Below the pieces are notes generated by a model, which was given only the letters and a program-made list of their open reading frames with translations, had not been told where the DNA came from and did no database searches. Made by a program: the position numbers and the translations under genes. From an uncultured Glaciecola sp. (lineage in GTDB: Bacteria > Pseudomonadota > Gammaproteobacteria > Enterobacterales > Alteromonadaceae): a stretch of 64,000 bases of DNA. Where the stretch lies: contig CANMCE010000004.1 of assembly GCA_947496235.1 (NCBI GenBank), forward strand, positions 124,001-188,000, in the 5' to 3' direction. Positions within the stretch are counted from its first letter, which is position 1. The number at the start of each line of letters is the position of its first letter. Below, piece after piece: positions 51,209 to 59,014 of the stretch.

Positions 51209-51559
51209 TGCTACACGAAATGATTATGCGGAAGCCGCCGCCAAGGTGTTAATAGACGTCGAGCAACATCTAGGTAAGGTTTATGAACTGGCCGGAGACG
51301 CATCCTTTACTCTACAGGGTTTCGCAGATGCCATCTCAGCGGTGACTGGCAAAAACATCGCATTGGAGTCTAAGGATCAAGAAGCTTATAAAGCCTTTTT
51401 AACAATGTCGCAGGGATACCTGAAGGCTTTGCTCATGTATTAGCAGATTCAGAGCATTTTGCACAATCTGGCGATCTGTCTGGACCCAGTGCTACGCTAC
51501 ACTCCTTGATTGGCCGAGCCACACCATCTATTGTTGAAGTGATAAAACAATCCATTTAA
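51161..51559 (+). pseudogene. 3' fragment of a qorB-like NAD(P)H:quinone oxidoreductase gene
   Basis: The residues match the C-terminal third of QorB (NmrA-like SDR): GVLVGAAGYGRLDTATRNDY, KVYELAGDASFTLQGFADAI. The N-terminal NAD-binding part is missing, being replaced by the lysR remnant. A one-base deletion near 51410 shifts the frame: the continuation PEGFAHVLADSEHF ... GRATPSIVEVIKQSI, ending at 51559, is in another frame. A short ORF, 51129-51443, is only the first piece of this wreck. Confidence 0.8.
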
Positions 51560-51612
51560 ATTGGCGTCTTGGCTTTTTTGAAGCAAAGCAAGGTTTCCCA
51601 GAAAATTACTAC

Positions 51613-51650
51613 TCGCAAGCACACTCTTTGTTATATACTGGTGCTTGCGA
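51613..51650 (+). promoter_or_regulatory. Perfect inverted repeat around a candidate -10
   Basis: TCGCAAGCAC (51613-51622) and GTGCTTGCGA (51641-51650) are exact complements 18 bases apart. The spacer holds TATACT (51634-51639), so a dimeric regulator binding here could control the small membrane protein gene 46 bases downstream. It could also be a hairpin closing the qorB remnant, but there is no T-tract. Confidence 0.45.
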
Positions 51651-51695
51651 TACAAAAGCAGTAGATTTTAATCAATAAAAACATAAGGAAGCGCT

Positions 51696-51929
51696 ATGGC
51701 TGGTCAAGGTTCTGGCGGCAACGTTCTCGCCGCAATTTGTAGTTTTTTTATCCCAGGTTTAGGACAATTAGTGCAAGGTAGAATTATTCCTGCAATATTG
51801 TTTTTTATTATCATTTCAGCCTTATATGGATTATCACCTTTTACTCTTTTCATCTCGACGGTATTAGGTTTTCTTATCCACATTTGGTGCATAATCAATG
51901 CAGCAAAATATAATCCAGGTGTTCTTTAA
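51696..51929 (+). CDS. Small two-helix membrane protein with PGLGQ motif
   Basis: The 77-residue product has two hydrophobic segments (NVLAAICSFFIPGLGQLVQG and PAILFFIIISALYGLSPFTLF, continuing into a third stretch). The PGLGQLVQGR motif recalls small TM2-like and related families of unknown function. The start has a good ribosome site, AAGGAAG, eight bases upstream. It is flanked by a pseudogene pair and the convergent gspB gene. I cannot assign a role. Confidence 0.7.
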   Translation: MAGQGSGGNVLAAICSFFIPGLGQLVQGRIIPAILFFIIISALYGLSPFTLFISTVLGFLIHIWCIINAAKYNPGVL

Positions 51930-51950
51930 ATTATTAGAGCCTGTTTATTT

Positions 51951-53129
51951 TTATTGCCAATCACTTAGTGCATTCATGGTAAAACGTTCGCCGCTGTAAG
52001 ATAACACTACTATATCAGCGGTGATTTCCACAATCTGTACTTGATTAGCAATATAATCCCCTTCTTCAAGACGCTTTCCATTTACTCTTACCCATCTATC
52101 TTGGGGATTCGACGCATACATATGCGCACTAAAACTCATGCTAGGTAAACCATTTTGTAAACTCGGGCTGATTTGGTCGATGCGAGGTAGCACTTGAGTA
52201 TTGCTGGTTGTCTCAGTGCCAGCTTGGTCTTGAGCTTCAGGCAAAGGTTGCTGATCTAGCTCAGCAACCGCTTGATTAATCCGTCGTAATAACTCAGGAT
52301 TCAAACCTCCGCTGCTTGATTCATTGCTATCTGCATCGTTGTGTGAGGCTGTGCTTTGACTAGTTGAGGTCTCGATATTGTCGCTTTGATAGCCCAAAAC
52401 ACGCTCACCGTCAGCCAAGGCCACACCATTGATAAAACTAACCTGTTCAGGCTGTTTGGCCGTTTGATTCTCTGTACTGGCGTTTAGTTCTGGCGTATTT
52501 TGCAGTGCCGCTTGTTGTACGCTTTGAGTCGATTCAGAAACATCATTCGAAGTTTGGGCAACAACTTCAGATTCTTTAAGTGGTTGCTGCTGAGCAGTTA
52601 ACCCTTGGTCACTAGTTGAATCTGATGTTTGAAGCTTATCCTCAGTAGTGTTTACAATCACACTCTCATTACCGGACGATTGCCACAATTTCGGAGTTTG
52701 CATTACCGCAAAACCTAAGGTAAATCCAAGTACCACAAAAGCCGCCAAACTGGCGACAGGTTTTGCGTACAATTGCCAATGGGATGGCATTTCATCCGTG
52801 GCTGGCATAAATAGGGAATTATGAAACTGCTGAGATAACTGGCGATCCACCTGCTCAACAGCCTTATTTTGATGTAATAATTTTTTAGTTAGCGACTCTT
52901 TTTGTTTATCCGGTAATTGCTCGACTTGCTCGTCATCATCAAGACCTATGGTAAGACTTTGCTCCATATCCACTTCGACCAAGGTAACTCCCATTTCGGT
53001 TAATCCTTTGATCATCTCTTGAGATTTCACCATGCCGACTCGGCGAATCTTAAGTGGCCCGTGTTGTTCTAGCACTTGGGTTACCATCATGCCTGGTGCT
53101 AGCTTATCAACACTCACTTGCTTAAGCAT
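51951..53129 (-). CDS. gspB: GspB-type type II secretion protein with an N-terminal DUF3391-like domain
   Basis: The 392-residue product ends in a GspB (T2SSB) domain of about 80 residues (DRWVRVNGKRLEEGDYIANQ ... VVLSYSGERFTM). It is preceded by a Gln/Ser-rich periplasmic linker and one membrane helix (VASLAAFVVLGFTLGFAVM, about residues 127-145). The cytosolic N-terminus (LKQVSVDKLAPGMMV ... GVTLVEVDMEQS) closely resembles the DUF3391 domain of the HD-GYP protein at 49331, an addition not usual in GspB. GspA/GspB help place the GspD secretin through the cell wall. It overlaps the gspA-like gene by eight bases; no other gsp genes are in the window. Confidence 0.82.
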   Translation of the reverse strand: MLKQVSVDKLAPGMMVTQVLEQHGPLKIRRVGMVKSQEMIKGLTEMGVTLVEVDMEQSLTIGLDDDEQVEQLPDKQKESLTKKLLHQNKAVEQVDRQLSQQFHNSLFMPATDEMPSHWQLYAKPVASLAAFVVLGFTLGFAVMQTPKLWQSSGNESVIVNTTEDKLQTSDSTSDQGLTAQQQPLKESEVVAQTSNDVSESTQSVQQAALQNTPELNASTENQTAKQPEQVSFINGVALADGERVLGYQSDNIETSTSQSTASHNDADSNESSSGGLNPELLRRINQAVAELDQQPLPEAQDQAGTETTSNTQVLPRIDQISPSLQNGLPSMSFSAHMYASNPQDRWVRVNGKRLEEGDYIANQVQIVEITADIVVLSYSGERFTMNALSDWQ

Positions 53130-54033
53130 ACAAAGCTCCTGCCACTAAACCAGCAAATACTGCCGCTACAAAAGCACCGATATAACGCTTGCGCCATCTT
53201 GCTTGATGCCGTTGAGTCACTATATCTTCACCTAGCACCTGACAACTAGCAGACACCATGATGCGGTTGTCCACAAAAGGGCGTTGTAGTGAATAGGCCA
53301 AACTGAGTCCTCTATCACAAAGTAAGTTTATCACCCGAGGAATACCACCACTAATGGCATATAGGTGAGCTAAAGCCGCGTTATTAAAAAGCCGTTGTTT
53401 TCCGTTTGCCACCGAAACCCTGTGACTCACGTACTGCCCGACTTCTTCTTTAGTTAGAGGTAACAAATGGTACCGAGCTGTAATTCGCTGCGCTAACTGT
53501 CGCAATTCATTGCGTCTTAACAATTGTTGTAATTCGGGCTGTCCTATTAACACCACTTTAAGTAGTTTTTCGCGATTAGTTTCTAGATTCGTTAAAAGCC
53601 TAAGCTGCTCCAGCACTTCAGGTAATAAATGCTGAGCTTCATCAATAATAAGAACAGTATTAATGCCTTTTTCGTGGTTATCCGCCAACTTTTGTAAAAT
53701 CTTGTCAGTGTACACTTTTAACGAAGCTGCATTTTCATCATATTGTATATGTAATTCATCACAAACAGTTGCCAACAACTCAAGTGCAGACAAGGTAGGG
53801 TTTAATATGACTGCAGTTTGAGTATCGTCAGACAGCTCTTGCATGAGCTTTCTTGATACAGTGGTTTTCCCCGTACCTACTTCGCCGGTTAACATCACAA
53901 AACCACCGGATTCTTGTAATCCATAGGTCAAATGAGCTAGCGCCTGCTGATGTCGATTACTCATAAACAAATAGTCGGGGTTAGGCGCGATGGAAAATGG
54001 ATTGTCAGTCAATCCATAATAATTCAAGTACAC
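53122..54033 (-). CDS. gspA: ExeA/GspA-type AAA ATPase
   Basis: From the GTG at 54033 the product has 303 residues and starts YLNYYGLTDNPFSIAPNPDYLF, the ExeA family signature. Walker A is GEVGTGKTT and Walker B is VLIIDEAQHL. A C-terminal membrane helix (YIGAFVAAVFAGLVAGALYA) ends the protein, so the periplasmic peptidoglycan-binding part of full ExeA is missing. With GspB it should form an inner-membrane complex for secretin assembly. The frame extends to 54105, but the extra N-terminus does not resemble the family and the GTG start matches it exactly. Confidence 0.85.
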   Translation of the reverse strand: MYLNYYGLTDNPFSIAPNPDYLFMSNRHQQALAHLTYGLQESGGFVMLTGEVGTGKTTVSRKLMQELSDDTQTAVILNPTLSALELLATVCDELHIQYDENAASLKVYTDKILQKLADNHEKGINTVLIIDEAQHLLPEVLEQLRLLTNLETNREKLLKVVLIGQPELQQLLRRNELRQLAQRITARYHLLPLTKEEVGQYVSHRVSVANGKQRLFNNAALAHLYAISGGIPRVINLLCDRGLSLAYSLQRPFVDNRIMVSASCQVLGEDIVTQRHQARWRKRYIGAFVAAVFAGLVAGALYA

Positions 54034-54187
54034 TATTGTTCTTCTATCTCTTGCAACTTGGGTAAAAGGTAACATGAATGCAAGTTCAGTCAATATCCCA
54101 AGCACTATTTCCCTGCTTCAAATCTAAGTACTGCAATTCAAACCTATTTTGATACAATTGAGACATCTAAATTTGGTTAAGATTCAA

Positions 54188-55432
54188 ATGCAAATATACT
54201 TGGTGGGCGGCGCAGTAAGAGACAATCTTCTTGGCCACCCAGTAACAGACAAAGATTATGTAGTGGTGGGCGCAACTGAGCAACAGATGCTAGACCTCGG
54301 CTATGTACGTGTCGGTAAAGATTTTCCCGTATTTTTGCACCCTAAAACCAAGCATGAATATGCGCTGGCGCGTACCGAGCGCAAAACGGGTAAAGGTTAT
54401 ACCGCTTTTGTTTGTGACAGTTCACCTCAAGTAACTCTTGAAGAAGATTTAATACGCCGAGATCTCACCGTAAATGCGATGGCAATGGATGAGCATGGCA
54501 ACCTGATAGATCCCTTTAATGGTCAACAAGATCTCTCTCAACGCATTTTGCGCCATGTATCCGATGCTTTTATTGAAGATCCATTACGAGTACTTAGAGT
54601 CGCCAGATTTGCCGCTCGTTATAACGAGTATGGTTTTGCCATACACAACGACACCTTAAAACTGATGCGGGATATCGCCAAAACCAAAGAACTAGAAGCC
54701 TTAAGTGCGCAAAGGGTTTGGCAAGAAACAGCTAAAAGCCTAGGTGAAAACCGACCGGAAATATATTTTACTGTGCTCAAGGCTGTTGATGCGTTGAGGT
54801 ATTGGTTTCCTGAGTTGAACAAATTATGGGGCATTCCCAATCCTTCCACTTGGCATCCAGAAATTGATACCGGCGTGCATACCATGATGGTGTTACAACA
54901 AGCCGTAATGATGTCACAGGATATTGATGTTAGATTTGCAGCCCTAGTGCATGATCTAGGCAAAGCATTGACAGATACCACCAACTGGCCGTCTCATCAT
55001 GGCCACGATACCTTAGGGTTGCCAGCGATAGAAGCTTGTTGTAAGCGCTTGTTAGTCCCCAATGATTGTCGTGATCTAGCGTTGCTAACCAGTGAGCATC
55101 ATAGTTTGATCCATAGGTTATACACTCAATCGGCGGAAGCTGTGTTGAATTTGTTTAATCGCGCTGATGTTTGGCGTAAACCCGAAAGATTTGAAAAACT
55201 GTTAACCGTTTGCAAAGCCGATTTTCTTGGCAGAAAGTACTTTTCTGCGCGGGCCTACCCGCAAAAACCCGATCTTATTTGGCTGTCTCGTAAGTGTGCC
55301 AAGGTTACCGCCAAAACCTTTGTAGAAAAAGGCTTAACTGGCGTAGCTATAAAACAAGGTATTGAAGAAGAGCGCATCAGAATTATTCATCAATTCTTGC
55401 AACGGGAACATGAGCAAACCCTTAAGATTTAG
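54188..55432 (+). CDS. cca: Multifunctional CCA tRNA nucleotidyltransferase
   Basis: Cca adds or repairs the CCA end of tRNAs. The product (414 residues from the ATG at 54188; E. coli 412) has YLVGGAVRDNLLG and the catalytic D-x-D in TDKDYVVVG, RRDLTVNAMAMD, and a C-terminal HD domain (ALVHDLGKALT) giving phosphatase and phosphodiesterase activity. The frame reaches 54149, but family alignment favours 54188 (MQIYLVGG). It is divergent from gspA. Confidence 0.96.
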   Translation: MQIYLVGGAVRDNLLGHPVTDKDYVVVGATEQQMLDLGYVRVGKDFPVFLHPKTKHEYALARTERKTGKGYTAFVCDSSPQVTLEEDLIRRDLTVNAMAMDEHGNLIDPFNGQQDLSQRILRHVSDAFIEDPLRVLRVARFAARYNEYGFAIHNDTLKLMRDIAKTKELEALSAQRVWQETAKSLGENRPEIYFTVLKAVDALRYWFPELNKLWGIPNPSTWHPEIDTGVHTMMVLQQAVMMSQDIDVRFAALVHDLGKALTDTTNWPSHHGHDTLGLPAIEACCKRLLVPNDCRDLALLTSEHHSLIHRLYTQSAEAVLNLFNRADVWRKPERFEKLLTVCKADFLGRKYFSARAYPQKPDLIWLSRKCAKVTAKTFVEKGLTGVAIKQGIEEERIRIIHQFLQREHEQTLKI

Positions 55433-55518
55433 GGTAAACTCCACCACAATATTTTGGTGCTATAACGTTTATAGTGTGGGCACCACGTTAAAAACAGATT
55501 TACTATACTTGGAATGCC

Positions 55519-56724
55519 ATGAGCACAACATTTGAACAACTTGAATTAGACGATGCACTTTGCTATGCACTGGCAGAAATGGGCTTTTCGCGGCCAACAA
55601 GTGTACAAGCCATGGTGATTCCCCACGCGCTAGAGGGCAACGATATTCTAGCTTCAGCGCCAACTGGAACGGGAAAAACTGCGGCCTTTTTGCTGCCCTT
55701 AGCCCAATACTTGTTGGATCATCCAGCGGGCCATCCAACCCAGTGCCGTTCTTTAGTGTTAGTCCCTACCCGTGAGTTAGCACTGCAAGTGGCTAAACAA
55801 GCAGAATTGATCACTGCCCATGTTGACTTGTCCGTAGGCGTAATTACAGGTGGCATCAATTACGGTACAGACAAAGAAGTCATAGAAACTCGACCTGATA
55901 TCTTAATTGCCACTCCAGGACGATTGTTTGAACATATTGAAAAAGAAACCCTAGATTGTCGAGATATTGAAAGTTTGGTACTTGATGAAGCAGATCGCAT
56001 GCTAGACATGGGTTTTTCAGGGATAGTAAATCAAATCGCATCTGAGGCCAGATGGCGAAAACAATCTATGTTATTTTCTGCCACCTTAGACAGCAAAGGT
56101 GTGAAGAACTTTGCACGGGATTTATTGACCGACCCTGTTAGCATTAATGCTGATCCGTCCCGTCGGGAAAAAGCCAAAATTCAACAGTGGTACCACTTAG
56201 CAGATGACGCTGCACATAAAGAAGCCTTATTACGCTACCACCTGAGAAATAGCATTACGTCTTGCATAGTGTTTGTTAAAACACGCGAGCGTTTACAAGC
56301 CCTGAAAGATAGGCTTTCAAATGAATTTAATGTGATTTGGCTACAAGGTGAAATGCCGCAAGATAAACGAATGGCGGCAATAGAAAAATTCACCACAGGC
56401 CAAATCAATATTTTATTGGCCACAGATGTCGCCGCGAGAGGTATTCATATTCCTGATGTATCGCATGTTATTAACTACGATATGCCACGCGGCGCAGATG
56501 TGTATTTACATAGAATTGGCAGAACAGGAAGAGCTGGTAAAAAAGGCACTGCAATATCCTTAATCGAAGCACATGACTTTGTTTGGGTAGGTAAGGTTGC
56601 ACGATTTACCGGTGAACCTTTCAAACCAAGAGTGATTGATGAATTGCGGCCTAAGCACAAGGCGCCTAAATTGAGTAAAAAACCCAAGAAGAAGAAATCT
56701 GCAAAGAAAAAGGGTAAAAAGTAA
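55519..56724 (+). CDS. srmB: DEAD-box RNA helicase SrmB
   Basis: SrmB helps early assembly of the 50S subunit. The 401-residue product has all helicase motifs: APTGTGKT, PTRELALQ, TPGR, DEAD, SAT, ARGIHIPDV and HRIGRTGRAG. Segments such as LVLDEADRMLDMGFS, ARWRKQSMLFSATL and KPRVIDELRPKHKAP match SrmB specifically rather than RhlE or DeaD. The tail is short and very lysine-rich. rdgB starts two bases after its stop. Confidence 0.93.
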   Translation: MSTTFEQLELDDALCYALAEMGFSRPTSVQAMVIPHALEGNDILASAPTGTGKTAAFLLPLAQYLLDHPAGHPTQCRSLVLVPTRELALQVAKQAELITAHVDLSVGVITGGINYGTDKEVIETRPDILIATPGRLFEHIEKETLDCRDIESLVLDEADRMLDMGFSGIVNQIASEARWRKQSMLFSATLDSKGVKNFARDLLTDPVSINADPSRREKAKIQQWYHLADDAAHKEALLRYHLRNSITSCIVFVKTRERLQALKDRLSNEFNVIWLQGEMPQDKRMAAIEKFTTGQINILLATDVAARGIHIPDVSHVINYDMPRGADVYLHRIGRTGRAGKKGTAISLIEAHDFVWVGKVARFTGEPFKPRVIDELRPKHKAPKLSKKPKKKKSAKKKGKK

Positions 56725-56726
56725 GC

Positions 56727-57317
56727 ATGCAACAAATCGTTTTAGCCAGTGGTAACAAAGGAAAACTTGCAGAATTTTCGAGCATGTTTGAACCATACAA
56801 CATTAGCGTTTTACCGCAGTCAGAATTTTCCATCAGTGACGCGGATGAAACAGGCTTAAGCTTTGTGGAAAATGCTATTATTAAGGCCCGACATGCTTCG
56901 GAACAAGCTAATTTACCCGCCATTGCTGACGATAGTGGTTTGGTGGTTGATGCCCTCAATGGTGGCCCGGGCATTTATTCAGCGCGATATGCCGGCGAGC
57001 ATGGCAATGACCAAGCTAACTATGAAAAGCTATTAGCTAACTTAACCGACAATCAAAACCGTAAAGCTAAATTCTTATGTGTTTTAGTATTTATGCGACA
57101 TGCTGAAGATCCAGAACCTATTATCTGCCAAGGTGAATGGCACGGCGAAATTACCCAAACGCCTTTTGGTAACGGTGGTTTTGGATACGATCCTGTGTTT
57201 TATGTGCCTGAACAAAAATGCACAGCAGCAGAGCTGGATAAAGCAGTGAAGAACCAAATTAGTCATAGAGGACAGGCACTGCGAGCGCTAATGCAAAAGC
57301 TGCACGGTATCATTTAA
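56727..57317 (+). CDS. rdgB: XTP/dITP diphosphatase RdgB
   Basis: RdgB hydrolyses dITP and XTP to keep deaminated purines out of nucleic acids. The 196-residue product (E. coli 197) has the Ham1 signatures VLASGNKGKLAEFSSMF, FVENAIIKARHAS, ADDSGLVVDALNGGPGIYSARY and the C-terminal SHRGQAL. It lies between srmB (two-base gap) and hemW (one-base gap), so the three are probably one operon. Confidence 0.96.
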   Translation: MQQIVLASGNKGKLAEFSSMFEPYNISVLPQSEFSISDADETGLSFVENAIIKARHASEQANLPAIADDSGLVVDALNGGPGIYSARYAGEHGNDQANYEKLLANLTDNQNRKAKFLCVLVFMRHAEDPEPIICQGEWHGEITQTPFGNGGFGYDPVFYVPEQKCTAAELDKAVKNQISHRGQALRALMQKLHGII

Positions 57318-57318
57318 C

Positions 57319-58467
57319 GTGCAAGTCCCTTTATCTTTATACATCCACATCCCATGGTGTGTGCAAAAATGCCCTTATTGTGATTTCAATTCACATAAGC
57401 AAAAAGGCGTGATTCCTGAGCAAGCTTATATTGCTCACCTGCTAGACGATCTCAAACAAGATCTTAAAAAGTATAAGATACGCCAACAAGGCAGAGAAAT
57501 ATCCACCATCTTTATTGGCGGCGGTACTCCGAGTTTACTCAGTGTAGATGCGATGCATCTGTTACTAAGTGGCGTAAAAACCTTGGTTCCCGTAAAACCT
57601 GACGCTGAGATCACCATGGAAGCCAATCCGGGTACTGTAGAAGCCAATAAGTTTGCGGGTTTTGTTGAGGCTGGAGTAAATCGCATTTCAATTGGTGTGC
57701 AAAGTTTTGAAAATGACCATCTCACAAAACTGGGTAGAATCCACGATAGCCAACAAGCGATAAAAGCTATTGAATTAGCCAAACAACTGCCTTTAAGGTC
57801 TTTTAATACGGATCTAATGCATGGATTGCCCGAGCAAAACGCAGAACAGGCACTGAATGATTTAAGAACAACTATCGCATTGGGAACTCCACACATTAGC
57901 TGGTATCAGTTGACCATAGAACCCAATACGCAATTCTTTTCTAAGCCGCCTGAATTGCCTGATGATGATGTGCTATGGGAAATTCAACAACAGGGTCACG
58001 CCCTGTTAGAAGAAAATGGCTATCAGCAGTATGAAGTCTCTGCGTATACAAAAAATGCAGAATTTGCGCAGCACAATCTCAATTATTGGCGCTTCGGCGA
58101 CTATTTAGGCATTGGTTGTGGCGCCCACGGTAAAATTACAGACTTGGTAACTAAACAAATTATGCGCACGGTTAAGGTAAAACACCCCATTGGCTACATG
58201 GATTTGAGTAAGGATTACTTGGATACTCAAAGCCCCATACAAGCGCAAGATTTAGCCTTTGAATTTTTCATGAATCGCTTTAGGCTTTTAGAAGCCTGTG
58301 AAAAAGAAGCTTATACCCAAAACACAGGCCAGCCACTTTCAAACCAAGCCCAAAGCATTTTAAAGCGAAATGTGGAAAAAGGCTTAATAGATGAAACATC
58401 AGAACATTGGCAAGTCACTGACCTAGGCCGACGCTATTTAAACTCGCTACTTGCTGACTTTGTGTAG
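57319..58467 (+). CDS. hemW: Heme chaperone / radical SAM protein HemW
   Basis: HemW is a radical-SAM-fold protein that binds and delivers heme; it was formerly annotated as an oxygen-independent coproporphyrinogen oxidase. The 382-residue product has LSLYIHIPWCVQKCPYCDFNSH with the CxxxCxxC cluster motif followed by F (the HemW form, not HemN's), then FIGGGTPSLL and GIGCGAHGK. It starts with GTG one base after rdgB. Confidence 0.94.
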   Translation: MQVPLSLYIHIPWCVQKCPYCDFNSHKQKGVIPEQAYIAHLLDDLKQDLKKYKIRQQGREISTIFIGGGTPSLLSVDAMHLLLSGVKTLVPVKPDAEITMEANPGTVEANKFAGFVEAGVNRISIGVQSFENDHLTKLGRIHDSQQAIKAIELAKQLPLRSFNTDLMHGLPEQNAEQALNDLRTTIALGTPHISWYQLTIEPNTQFFSKPPELPDDDVLWEIQQQGHALLEENGYQQYEVSAYTKNAEFAQHNLNYWRFGDYLGIGCGAHGKITDLVTKQIMRTVKVKHPIGYMDLSKDYLDTQSPIQAQDLAFEFFMNRFRLLEACEKEAYTQNTGQPLSNQAQSILKRNVEKGLIDETSEHWQVTDLGRRYLNSLLADFV

Positions 58468-58471
58468 TCTA

Positions 58472-59014
58472 CTACTCTTGGGGTAGTCGAGTTCTGACCA
58501 AACGAACAAAAATAGTTCTATCTTTGGCTTTCAGCGATGTGCTGCCATTTTCAAATGATACTGACCAAGCTCTTAATACATCCTGAATCGAAGGACTGGA
58601 AGTCCAATAATCATCTGATGAAGTCACCGGAAATATGGCTTCATTGATAGCGGGTCGTACACAAGCTTTTTCGGTAATTTGGGCGAGCTCTTTTACGTTG
58701 GGTAAGCGCCAGTTTTTAGAGTTTGCATATTCAAACCCCATTGCATAATTTAGCGCTTCTTGCCAAGTTAAGGGTTGAGGCTCTCCTTCGCAGTTATTCC
58801 CCGTCCAAGTTTGGCCGAAACTACAGCGCATGAATACCAGGTTACTTGGTAAATGAATGGCTTCACCGTTAGTTGTGAGCATAAACTCTTCGTCTTTAGC
58901 GGTTTCTGGAATGCCCGCAGGACAGATAGATTCAGCATCTACGTACATACTCACCATCGCCAATGCGGCCCAAAAACTGACTAAGCATAATCGCTTTAAC
59001 GTTCTACTTTTCAT
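58472..59014 (-). CDS. Exported Lcl-domain (DUF1566) protein
   Basis: The 180-residue product has a signal peptide (LCLVSFWAALAMVSMYVDA) and a single Lcl C-terminal-type domain with LTWQEALNYAMGFEY, NWRLPNVKELAQI, DDYWTSS and the closing FVRLVR. This fold is common in surface and adhesive proteins. Two cysteine-containing loops (MRCSFGQTWTGNNCEG) suggest a disulfide. Its ATG shares one base with the stop of the larger lipoprotein gene upstream (TAATG), so the two form one coupled unit. Confidence 0.8.
   Translation of the reverse strand: MKSRTLKRLCLVSFWAALAMVSMYVDAESICPAGIPETAKDEEFMLTTNGEAIHLPSNLVFMRCSFGQTWTGNNCEGEPQPLTWQEALNYAMGFEYANSKNWRLPNVKELAQITEKACVRPAINEAIFPVTSSDDYWTSSPSIQDVLRAWSVSFENGSTSLKAKDRTIFVRLVRTRLPQE

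Noticed and set aside
51129-51443. A separate 104-codon gene on the plus strand
   Set aside because: Its first codons are antisense lysR sequence and the rest is the frame-shifted C-terminal part of qorB, so it is a pseudogene fragment.
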